This document shows positions 49,176 to 58,459 of a stretch of 64,000 nucleotides of DNA, one piece after another; the stretch's first letter is position 1; every line of letters starts with the position of its first letter. Location of the stretch: positions 1 through 64,000 of the forward strand of contig CAITEP010000020.1 of the NCBI GenBank assembly GCA_903891475.1. Direction: 5' to 3'. The translations under genes were made by a program, and so were the position numbers. The notes under the pieces were generated by a model. That model worked only from the letters and a program-made list of their open reading frames with translations. It was not told where the DNA came from and made no database searches. Origin of the DNA: an uncultured Mucilaginibacter sp. GTDB taxonomy: Bacteria > Bacteroidota > Bacteroidia > Sphingobacteriales > Sphingobacteriaceae.

Positions 49176-49865
49176 TTAAACCATTTCCTCTTTTTGTATA
49201 AAATAGAAATGCAGATAAGTCCGAGTAACAAAACCAAGTCTTTCGTAAACTTGTATAGCTCGGTGGTTATCATGCCTCACGTGTAAAAATGGAATTCCTT
49301 CCTCGTTCAAAATACGGTTGATATTAAATTTTAAAATTTGACTGGCGTAACCTTTTCCCAAGTAATCAGGGTGGGTACAAATGGCGCTAATTTCTTGGTA
49401 GGGTTTTGGGTGGAGACGTTGGCCACCCATGGCAACTAATTGCCCAGCCTCAAAAACGCCAAAGTAATTGCCAAAATCTATGGTGCGCTCGTCAAAGGGT
49501 CCTGGTTTGGTCAATTTGGTAAGCTCCAGCATTTGCGGTATATGTACATCCGCTAAAGGTTGAAGTTGGTTATTTCCTAAATCAAACCGTTTTTCAGCAT
49601 TATAAACCATTTGGAGGCATTTAACATACCTTATTAATTTCCATCCTTTAGGAGTATCCAGTTCAATGTCCGAAATAAATCCTACTGGTTTGTTAGTGGT
49701 TAAAGTATTAGCAAGAATTTTAAAGTTATCGGCCGAATTTTCCTCCAATCCCACAAAAGGGGAAACCTTCGAATCAAAATATTTTACCTTTTCATTGCCG
49801 TAGGCGAGGTTTTTATTGCCCGAAACCAGCGCGTGCCAAACAGGATTGTTTAAAGGAAGTTCCAT
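49176..49865 (-). CDS. GNAT family N-acetyltransferase
   Basis: QEISAICTHPDYLGKGYASQIL, HRAIQVYERLGF. Confidence 0.88.
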   Translation of the reverse strand: MELPLNNPVWHALVSGNKNLAYGNEKVKYFDSKVSPFVGLEENSADNFKILANTLTTNKPVGFISDIELDTPKGWKLIRYVKCLQMVYNAEKRFDLGNNQLQPLADVHIPQMLELTKLTKPGPFDERTIDFGNYFGVFEAGQLVAMGGQRLHPKPYQEISAICTHPDYLGKGYASQILKFNINRILNEEGIPFLHVRHDNHRAIQVYERLGFVTRTYLHFYFIQKEEMV

Positions 49866-50086
49866 AGCTGCAAACCTAAATAATGTATTTACATTTTAAA
49901 ATCAAAGATTCATAAAAAAGGAATACTTTAATTTGATGTGGAACTTCTATTCCAATTTATTTTTTATTACTTCCTGAGCATAATTATTTGAAATTAATAC
50001 CCTGAATTATTTTTTTACGCTAAATTTGAAACTTATATTTTATTATAATCTTAAGTTACCCAATTATACCTCAATATAAAATTTTT

Positions 50087-51937
50087 ATGAAAAAAGTTAC
50101 TGCCTTAACAGCTTTTTGCCTGTTAGTTTCCTTTGTCACATTTGCACAAATGCCGGCAATGGAGCGTGTTGAACCAATGTTTTGGTGGGTTGGCATGCAC
50201 AATCCTAATTTGCAATTAATTGTACATGGCAATAATATCAGCACCCGCGAAGTGCAGTTAAGTTACCTGGGTGTAAAACTGGTTACGGTACACAAGGTGG
50301 AGAACCCTAATTATTTATTTATCGATCTAAGTATATCTTCAATCGCAAAAGCAGGAACGTTTCCAATAAAATTTATAAAAGCCGGGGAAGCACCTTTGGT
50401 ATATAATTACGTGCTAAAGGAGCGCGATAAATCGGCCAATAGGGCACAAGGCGTTACCAGTAAAGATTTGATTTACTTGCTGATGCCTGATCGTTTTGCC
50501 AATGGCGATACTACCAACGATTCGTTTAGTAATATGCATGAAGTTGGCGTAAATCGTAGCCAAATGTATAAGCGCCATGGTGGCGATATTCAAGGGGTAA
50601 TGGATCATTTGGATTATTTGAAAGACCTAGGTGTAACCGCCATTTGGTTTACCCCCGAAATTGAAAACGATGAACCCAATGCCTCTTACCATGGCTATGC
50701 GGTTACCGACCATTATAAGGTGGATCAGCGTTTTGGTACCAACGAACTTTACAAGCAATTTGTAGACAAATGCCACAGCCTTGGCTTAAAGGTGGTGAAG
50801 GATTTGGTACATAACCATGCCGGCACTGAAGGTTATACCATTGCCGATATGCCAATGAAAGACTGGGTGCACCAATGGCCCACTTACACCACTTCAAACT
50901 TTAGGGATGCCGCGGTGATGGATCCGTACGCGGCACCGTCCGATCGTAAAAAAATGTTGGATGGTTGGTTTGATAGGCGCATGGCCGATATGAACGAGAA
51001 TAACCCTTATGTGCAAAACTTTTTGACCCAAAACCATATTTGGTGGGTAGAATATGCCGGGGTTGATGGTTTTCGTTTAGATACTTACCCATACAACGAT
51101 CCTGCCTATATGGCTAAATGGGCGCAGGATGTACAAGCAGAATTCCCTCACCTATCTATTTTTGGCGAAACCTTGGTATGGTCGGCTACTAACCAGGCAT
51201 TCTTTACAGGGGGTAATACCGTAAACCGAGGTTTTGATACCCATTTGCCCGGAGTAACCGATGGCGTGGTTAAAGATGCCATTTACGAGGCTTTGAATGG
51301 CAATAATGGTTGGACAGATGGTGTTAACCGACTTTATTCTGTGCTAGCGCAGGACTTTTTGTATAAAGATGCTTCCTTAAATACCATATTTTTAGATAAC
51401 CATGATATGAGTCGTGTTTTCTCGGTAGTGGGCGAAAATGTGAGTAAATATAAATCGGCCATGGCCATGTTGCTAACCTTAAGAGGGGTACCACAAATGT
51501 ATTATGGCGATGAAATATTAATGAAGAATTTTTCGAACCCTGATGGGCTGGTAAGGTCTGATTTTCCGGGCGGATGGCCTGGCGATAAGGTAAATAAATT
51601 TACCGAGCAAGGGCGAACCCCTGCCGAAAACGACGCTTTTAATTATGTGCGCAAATTGGCAAACTATCGTAAAAATACCACCGCCTTGCAAACAGGTAAA
51701 CTTATGCAGTATATACCCGAAAACGGTATTTATGTATACTTTAGGTATGATGCCGCTAAAACAGTGATGATGATTTACAATAGTTCGGAAAACGACCAAA
51801 AACTAAAAACCGATAGGTTTACCGAGCAACTAAATGGAGCCAAAAAAGCCATCAATGTTATTACCGGCGAGGCGGTTGATTTGAAGGAATTGAATTTGGC
51901 TGATAAATCGACCCTGGTGCTCGAAATTGTTAAATAA
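50087..51937 (+). CDS. GH13 alpha-amylase / neopullulanase-type enzyme, exported
   Basis: Signal peptide; cyclomaltodextrinase-type N-domain; VGVDGFRLDTYPY-like nucleophile (AGVDGFRLDTYPYND), SIFGETLVWS, FLDNHDMSR. Confidence 0.93.
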   Translation: MKKVTALTAFCLLVSFVTFAQMPAMERVEPMFWWVGMHNPNLQLIVHGNNISTREVQLSYLGVKLVTVHKVENPNYLFIDLSISSIAKAGTFPIKFIKAGEAPLVYNYVLKERDKSANRAQGVTSKDLIYLLMPDRFANGDTTNDSFSNMHEVGVNRSQMYKRHGGDIQGVMDHLDYLKDLGVTAIWFTPEIENDEPNASYHGYAVTDHYKVDQRFGTNELYKQFVDKCHSLGLKVVKDLVHNHAGTEGYTIADMPMKDWVHQWPTYTTSNFRDAAVMDPYAAPSDRKKMLDGWFDRRMADMNENNPYVQNFLTQNHIWWVEYAGVDGFRLDTYPYNDPAYMAKWAQDVQAEFPHLSIFGETLVWSATNQAFFTGGNTVNRGFDTHLPGVTDGVVKDAIYEALNGNNGWTDGVNRLYSVLAQDFLYKDASLNTIFLDNHDMSRVFSVVGENVSKYKSAMAMLLTLRGVPQMYYGDEILMKNFSNPDGLVRSDFPGGWPGDKVNKFTEQGRTPAENDAFNYVRKLANYRKNTTALQTGKLMQYIPENGIYVYFRYDAAKTVMMIYNSSENDQKLKTDRFTEQLNGAKKAINVITGEAVDLKELNLADKSTLVLEIVK

Positions 51938-52090
51938 AAATATTTTTTTAATGGCATAATGCGGGATATTATTTTGCAATTAAATTAAAAATATCTTTTT
52001 TTACGCTATAAAATTATTACAATTTGTAAGCATCCTAATAGGTAAACTAATTTGCCTATCATGTTATCAAATAATTAAAATTGCTTTAAA

Positions 52091-52741
52091 ATGAGTATCA
52101 TAAAGGCTTGCATATTTGACCTCGACGGTGTTATTGTTGATACCGCGGTTTATCATTATAAAGCATGGAAAAGGTTAGCCAACGAACTTGGTTTCGACTT
52201 TACAGAACACGATAACGAAAAACTGAAAGGCGTTAGTCGCACCCGCTCGCTCGAATTGATATTAAAATGGGGAGGTGTAACCAAAACTGCCGCCGAACAG
52301 CATGAACTGGCAACCCGCAAAAACCAATGGTATGTGGATATGATTAACCACATGACGCCTGATGAAATTTTACCCGGAGCCAAAGAGTTTTTAGAAGCCT
52401 GCCGCAATGCGGGAATAAAAACCGCGCTTGGTTCGGCCAGTAAAAATTCAATGATGATTTTGGATAAAACAGGACTGACGCATTTATTTGACGTGGTGAT
52501 TGACGGAAACAAGGTAAGCAAGGCAAAGCCCGACCCCGAAGTGTTTCTGAAAGGAGCGGATGCCTTAGGTGTTGACCCTGCGGAATGTGTGGTTTATGAA
52601 GATGCCATAGCAGGCGTTGAAGCTGCCATTAAAGGCGGAATGAAAGTGGTTGGCATCGGCTCGCCCGAGGTACTAGGTGAGGCAAACTTGGTATTAAACG
52701 GATTAAATGAAATGAGTTTGGAAAAGCTAAATAATCTTTAA
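52091..52741 (+). CDS. pgmB: Beta-phosphoglucomutase
   Basis: CIFDLDGVIVDTAVYHYKAWKRLANELG, KGVSRTRSLELIL, EDAIAGVEAA; directly upstream of GH65. Confidence 0.93.
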   Translation: MSIIKACIFDLDGVIVDTAVYHYKAWKRLANELGFDFTEHDNEKLKGVSRTRSLELILKWGGVTKTAAEQHELATRKNQWYVDMINHMTPDEILPGAKEFLEACRNAGIKTALGSASKNSMMILDKTGLTHLFDVVIDGNKVSKAKPDPEVFLKGADALGVDPAECVVYEDAIAGVEAAIKGGMKVVGIGSPEVLGEANLVLNGLNEMSLEKLNNL

Positions 52742-52790
52742 AAAGGATATAAAAAAACCAAAAGGCATATTAATATATTATTGATTAAAT

Positions 52791-55100
52791 ATGAAGGACT
52801 ATATTAAGGTTGATGAATGGAAAATAATTGAACAAGGATTCGACCCGCATAATAACAAAGTTTCCGAAAGTATTTTTAGTTTAGGAAATGGCCGCATAGG
52901 CCAACGTGCTAATTTTGAAGAGGCTTATAGTGGCGATACGCTATTAGGTAATTATGTTGCTGGTGTTTATTATCCCGATAAAACCCGCGTTGGCTGGTGG
53001 AAAAATGGCTACCCCGAATATTTTGCCAAAGTATTAAACGCTGCCAATTGGATTGGTATTGATATAGTGATTGACCGCGAACAACTGGACCTTGCCAAAT
53101 GCGAAGTAAGCGAATTTGAACGGGTGCTTGATATGAAGGAAGGCTACCTAAAGCGTACTTTTACTGCTAAAACGCAGAGCGGCAAGCTATTAAAAGTAGT
53201 TTCAGTTCGTTTTTGTAGCATGGCCGATGACGAAATTGGCGCTATCAAATACCAAATAACCCCATTGAATTTTAGTGCCGACATTACCATTACTCCATTT
53301 ATTGATGGCGATGTGGTGAACAAAGACTCCAACTATGACGAAAAGTTTTGGGACGAGGTAAAAAAGGACAATTGGGACAATGGCGGGTACATCCAAATGC
53401 GCACCAAAAAAACTGGTTTTGAGGTAGCAACCGGCATGCAATTGAGCGTATTGGTTGATGAAAAGCCCATTGCCGAAACCTTGCAACCATTTCAAAAGGA
53501 AAAATTTATAGGAGCTAGGGTAAGCCTAAAAGCTAATGTTAACCAAACTATTACAGTTTTAAAATATGCTGCTAATGTTTCTTCACAAAATTATGGAGCC
53601 GAACTATTAGCCCAAAAAGTAAAGGAAGCGGTTACGCGTGCCAGTGCCAAAGGTTTTGATGCTTTGTTAACCGCCCAAGCCGATGCTTGGGCCGAGAAAT
53701 GGAAACATAACGATATTATTATTGAAGGCGATGTTGCCGCGCAACAAGCCATCAGGTTCAATATATTTCAACTTAACCAAACTTATACTGGTGAAGACGA
53801 CCGTTTAAATATTGGCCCTAAAGGTTTTACTGGAGAAAAGTACGGAGGTTCTACCTATTGGGATACCGAAGCCTATTGCGTGCCGTTTTACCTATCAACA
53901 GCCGACCAAAAGGTTACTCGCAACCTATTGTTATACCGCTATAAACAATTGGGTAAGGCTATAGAAAACGCCAAACTATTAGGCTTTAATAATGGTGCCG
54001 CACTATACCCCATGGTTACCATGGATGGTACCGAATGCCATAACGAATGGGAAATAACCTTCGAAGAGATACATCGTAATGGTGCCATTGCCTTTGCCAT
54101 CTATAATTATGTGCGTTATACTGGCGATGACAGCTACCTTTTTGATTATGGTTTGGAGGTTTTAATAGCCATATCCAGGTTCTGGTCGCAACGTATTACC
54201 TGGTCTAACGATAAAAAGCAGTATGTAATGCTAGGCGTAACCGGGCCCAACGAATACGAAAATAACGTTAACAACAATTGGTACACCAATAAAATAGCTA
54301 CTTGGTGTATGGAATATACGCTAGAGGTAATTGATAAGGTACGTACCAAAGACCATGATAAATACAATGCCCTGATTAAAAAGATCAATTTTGACGAAAA
54401 GCACGAAACAGCTAGGTTTAATCATATCATCGAAAACATGTACTTCCCTTATGATGATGCCCACATGGTGTTTTTACAACAAGATGGGTATTTGGATAAG
54501 GAACAAATTTTGGTGAAAGACTTACCTGCTACCGATAGACCGATTAACCAAAAATGGAGCTGGGATAGGATTTTACGTTCTTGCTTTATAAAGCAAGCCG
54601 ACGTATTGCAGGGCATTTACTTTTTTGAAGACGAGTTTGATAACGAAACCATCCGCCGCAATTTTGATTTTTACGAACCACGCACCGTTCATGAGTCGTC
54701 ATTATCGCCCTGTGTACATGCTATTTTAGCCGCCAAGTTAGGCGATGGGGCAAGGGCATATGAGTTTTACCTACGTACCTCAAGGCTCGATTTGGACGAT
54801 TATAACAACGATACCGAAGATGGTTGCCATATCACCTCTATGGCTGGCACTTGGATGTCGATAGTGGAAGGTTTTGGTGGGATGCGTGTACGCTTCGGTA
54901 GGCTTTCGTTCCAGCCATTTTTACCAGCAAAATGGAAATCATTTTCTTTCCATGTAGGCTTTAGAGGGAAATTGCTAAACATCAAGGTAACCAAGGCAGG
55001 CGTATATGTAAAAAACCTTTCGGATGAGCCTATTTCGCTTACCGTATTTTATAAAGAACAATTTATTGCCGCCAATACCGAATTATTTGTAGAGGCTTAA
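52791..55100 (+). CDS. GH65 family phosphorylase (maltose phosphorylase-like)
   Basis: NRIGQRANFEE-like N-terminus, WDTEAYCVPFYL, DGTECHNEWEITFEEIHRNGAIA, ESSLSPCVHAILA. Confidence 0.93.
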   Translation: MKDYIKVDEWKIIEQGFDPHNNKVSESIFSLGNGRIGQRANFEEAYSGDTLLGNYVAGVYYPDKTRVGWWKNGYPEYFAKVLNAANWIGIDIVIDREQLDLAKCEVSEFERVLDMKEGYLKRTFTAKTQSGKLLKVVSVRFCSMADDEIGAIKYQITPLNFSADITITPFIDGDVVNKDSNYDEKFWDEVKKDNWDNGGYIQMRTKKTGFEVATGMQLSVLVDEKPIAETLQPFQKEKFIGARVSLKANVNQTITVLKYAANVSSQNYGAELLAQKVKEAVTRASAKGFDALLTAQADAWAEKWKHNDIIIEGDVAAQQAIRFNIFQLNQTYTGEDDRLNIGPKGFTGEKYGGSTYWDTEAYCVPFYLSTADQKVTRNLLLYRYKQLGKAIENAKLLGFNNGAALYPMVTMDGTECHNEWEITFEEIHRNGAIAFAIYNYVRYTGDDSYLFDYGLEVLIAISRFWSQRITWSNDKKQYVMLGVTGPNEYENNVNNNWYTNKIATWCMEYTLEVIDKVRTKDHDKYNALIKKINFDEKHETARFNHIIENMYFPYDDAHMVFLQQDGYLDKEQILVKDLPATDRPINQKWSWDRILRSCFIKQADVLQGIYFFEDEFDNETIRRNFDFYEPRTVHESSLSPCVHAILAAKLGDGARAYEFYLRTSRLDLDDYNNDTEDGCHITSMAGTWMSIVEGFGGMRVRFGRLSFQPFLPAKWKSFSFHVGFRGKLLNIKVTKAGVYVKNLSDEPISLTVFYKEQFIAANTELFVEA

Positions 55101-55135
55101 AATATTAGCTAAAGCAATCGCATAAAAAACAAAAC

Positions 55136-56857
55136 ATGGAACAAAGCCCGGCTAGTCATAAACTAATTATCTATCAGTTGCTGCCGCGCTTGTTTGGGAA
55201 TGCTATTACCAAAAATAAGTTTTATGGGTCTATTCAGGAAAACGGAGTAGGCAAGTTTAATGATATTAGCGATAAGGCGCTTAAAGAGCTAAAAAATATG
55301 GGCTTTACCCATGTTTGGTACACCGGAATTATTGAGCATGCTACCATGACCGATTATTCGGCCTACGGCATTGAATCCGACGATCCGGATGTGGTAAAGG
55401 GTAGGGCTGGTTCGCCTTATGCTATAAAAGATTATTACGATGTTGCGCCCGATTTGGCGGTGGATGTACCCAACCGCATTGCCGAATTTGAGGCATTGCT
55501 AAGCCGTACCCACCAACAAGGTTTGAAGGTAATTATTGATTTGGTGCCCAACCATGTTGCCCGCACCTACGCGTCAGACAAAAAACCGGATGGTGTAAGA
55601 AACATTGGCGAGGATGATGATAAAAGCAAGTCCTTTTCGCCACAGAACGATTTTTATTATATCCCCGGTAATTCCTTGGTAGTTCCCTATGGCTATAATC
55701 CCGGTGGCAATGAATTTATAAGTCCGTTGAAGGATGGAAAGTTTGATGAAAATCCTGCCAAAGCAACCGGAAACGATGTTTTTAGCGCTTGGCCCTCTAT
55801 TAATGATTGGTTCGAGACCTGCAAATTAAACTATGGAGTTGATTACCTAAACGGGCATGGTTTGCATTTCGACCCAATACCACCACTATGGCAAAAAATA
55901 CTGGATATCTTATTATTTTGGGCCAATAAGGGTGTGGATGCATTCAGGTGCGATATGGTGGAGATGGTTCCCATTGAATTTTGGGGCTGGGTAATACCAA
56001 AGCTAAAAGAAAGCTATCCCGCTATTGTTTTTATTGGCGAAGCCTATAATACCAACTTGTACGGCAAATATATTTTTGATGGGAAATTTGATTATTTGTA
56101 CGACAAAGTAGGTTTGTATGATGCCATAAAACGCCTAACCTGTAACCCCTATGAGGCCAGTACCTGGGAAATAAACCGCGTTTGGAACCACGATACCAAG
56201 GGGATTGACGAGCATATGCTACGCTTTATGGAAAACCATGATGAGCAACGCATTGCATCCAAATATTTTGCGGGTAACCCTTGGCTGGCAGTGCCGGGGA
56301 TGATTGTTTCCGCTACTTTGGCAACGGGGCCTGTAATGGTGTATTTCGGACAAGAGGTAGGGGAGCCCGCCGAAGGTGCGCAAGGTTTTAGCGGCGATGA
56401 TGGCCGCACCACTATTTTTGATTATTGGGGTGTAACCGAACATCAAAAATGGGTAAACAATTGCAAATTTGATGGTGCGCAATTAAGCGATAGCCAAAAA
56501 GCGCTTCGCCATTTTTATGCCAAGTTACTCAATACCGTAAATAGCAAACCAGCTTTAAAAGATGGTAGTTTTTATGAATTGATGATAGCCAACGAGCATC
56601 AACAGGGCTTTAATCAGCAGCTATATATTTTCCTTCGATATATCGAAAATCAACTTATATTGGTAATCACCAATTTTAGCCGGACTGAAAGTAGCATAAC
56701 TATTAAATTGCCTGATGATTTATTGTCGAAATTTAACCTGATGGGCAAGGTTATCTTTACCGACTTATTGAGTGGAAACAAATTAAGCACCGATAATATT
56801 GCTTCGGGGCTACAATTAAGTTTGCCGGCAAGCAGTGGAATGTTGCTTGAGTTTTAA
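55136..56857 (+). CDS. GH13 alpha-amylase family protein
   Basis: LIIYQLLPRLFGN, GLKVIIDLVPNHVARTY, GVDAFRCDMVEMVP, FIGEAYNTN, FMENHDEQR. Confidence 0.92.
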   Translation: MEQSPASHKLIIYQLLPRLFGNAITKNKFYGSIQENGVGKFNDISDKALKELKNMGFTHVWYTGIIEHATMTDYSAYGIESDDPDVVKGRAGSPYAIKDYYDVAPDLAVDVPNRIAEFEALLSRTHQQGLKVIIDLVPNHVARTYASDKKPDGVRNIGEDDDKSKSFSPQNDFYYIPGNSLVVPYGYNPGGNEFISPLKDGKFDENPAKATGNDVFSAWPSINDWFETCKLNYGVDYLNGHGLHFDPIPPLWQKILDILLFWANKGVDAFRCDMVEMVPIEFWGWVIPKLKESYPAIVFIGEAYNTNLYGKYIFDGKFDYLYDKVGLYDAIKRLTCNPYEASTWEINRVWNHDTKGIDEHMLRFMENHDEQRIASKYFAGNPWLAVPGMIVSATLATGPVMVYFGQEVGEPAEGAQGFSGDDGRTTIFDYWGVTEHQKWVNNCKFDGAQLSDSQKALRHFYAKLLNTVNSKPALKDGSFYELMIANEHQQGFNQQLYIFLRYIENQLILVITNFSRTESSITIKLPDDLLSKFNLMGKVIFTDLLSGNKLSTDNIASGLQLSLPASSGMLLEF

Positions 56858-56971
56858 AAAGCAAGGCGGTAATAGCTAATAATATTTTTTTGTTGTTAAG
56901 CTCATCGACCCAAAAAAAGAATAATAACCAATTAAAAAATATACCAATTAACAAACCGAACCAATAAAATT

Positions 56972-58291
56972 ATGACCTCAACAACTACTTTTCAAAAGCC
57001 GAAATTAAGTTTTTGGTCAATTTGGAATATGAGCTTCGGCTTTTTAGGTATCCAGTTTGGCTGGGCCCTACAAATGGCAAACATGGGTGCTATTTATGAA
57101 TACTTGGGCGCAAAAGCCGATAAAATTCCCATGCTGTTTTTAGCAGCTCCGCTAACTGGCCTTATTGTACAACCTATTGTAGGATACTTGAGCGATCATA
57201 CTTGGAACCGTACCCTGGGTAGAAGGAGACCTTATTTTTTGGTAGGTGCTATTTTTAGTACCATTTGTTTATTTATCATGCCCCAATCATCCACCTTATG
57301 GATGGCAGCTGGTACATTATGGATTTTAGATACTTCCATCAACGTAAGTATGGAACCATTCCGTGCATTTATTACCGATAAATTGCCCGATGAGCAACGT
57401 ACGCAAGGCTTTGCCATGCAGAGCGTTTTTATTGGGCTTGGCTCTATCGTAGCATCCGCCTTGCCTTGGATGATGGCACATTGGTTTAATGTGGTTAACA
57501 CACTGGTTAAAGGCGAAATTCCAGCAACTGTACGTTACTCTTTTTATATTGGCGCAATTGCTTTTATTGCTACGGTTGTTTATACAGTAATCACCAGTTC
57601 AGAATACCCACCTGCCGATTTGGATGAAAAACAAAAGGCTAAAGAAGCTAAAAAAGGCTTTGGTGCTGGGGCTGCCGATATATTTACGGCCATAAAGCAT
57701 ATGCCTAAAAGAATGCGGAAATTGGCATTGGTTCAATTTTTTACCTGGCCGGGCTTGTTTTTAATGTGGTTTTACTACTCGCCTGCAGTGGCACGCAACG
57801 TTTTTGGCGCTGTTTCCGAAACTTCCGCCCTTTACAACAAAGGTATTGAATTTGCCGGGTTAACCTTATCTTTCTATAATTTGGTAACATTTGCCTTTGC
57901 CATGTGCATACCATTTATAGCCATGCGAATAGGCAGAAAATATACCCATATGCTTTGCTTATTTTGTGGTGCGGCTGGTCTTATTTCAGTTGGTTTCATT
58001 CATCAACCAAATATGCTATACCTGTCTATGACGGGGGTAGGTATTGCCTGGGCCAGTATCTTGTCTATGCCTTATGCCATGCTGGGCGGTTGTTTGCCCG
58101 AAGATAAAATTGGCATCTACATGGGCATTTTCAACTTTTTTATCGTAATGCCCGAAATACTGGCTTCCTTATTTTTTGGTTGGATCATGTCGCATTTGCT
58201 GAATAATAACCGCTTATTGGCAGTGGAAATTGGTGGTTGTCTCATGATTTTGGCTGGTTTATTAACCCTTTTAATTAAAGAAGAAGAATAA
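56972..58291 (+). CDS. MFS transporter, SLC45-like, paralog 2
   Basis: APLTGLIVQPIVGYLSDHTWNRTLGRRRPYFLVGA, MEPFRAFITDKLPDEQR; clearly paralogous to 41482-42837. Confidence 0.93.
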   Translation: MTSTTTFQKPKLSFWSIWNMSFGFLGIQFGWALQMANMGAIYEYLGAKADKIPMLFLAAPLTGLIVQPIVGYLSDHTWNRTLGRRRPYFLVGAIFSTICLFIMPQSSTLWMAAGTLWILDTSINVSMEPFRAFITDKLPDEQRTQGFAMQSVFIGLGSIVASALPWMMAHWFNVVNTLVKGEIPATVRYSFYIGAIAFIATVVYTVITSSEYPPADLDEKQKAKEAKKGFGAGAADIFTAIKHMPKRMRKLALVQFFTWPGLFLMWFYYSPAVARNVFGAVSETSALYNKGIEFAGLTLSFYNLVTFAFAMCIPFIAMRIGRKYTHMLCLFCGAAGLISVGFIHQPNMLYLSMTGVGIAWASILSMPYAMLGGCLPEDKIGIYMGIFNFFIVMPEILASLFFGWIMSHLLNNNRLLAVEIGGCLMILAGLLTLLIKEEE

Positions 58292-58399
58292 ATTTTAAGC
58301 TTTTTTATAATCATTACCTAGCTGGCTTAAAGAATTTTACGCGTTTTTAAATCTATATTTAGCATCATACTGTCATTTAAATTGGCTTAATTATGCTTG

Positions 58400-58428
58400 A
58401 ATATTGTATATTGCAAATCATAAATTTG
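58400..58428 (+). promoter_or_regulatory. Bacteroidota-type promoter for GH31 gene
   Basis: TTG followed about 21 nt later by TAAATTTG (58421-58428). Confidence 0.4.
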
Positions 58429-58459
58429 TTATAATTATTTAATTAAACGCATTTTTTTA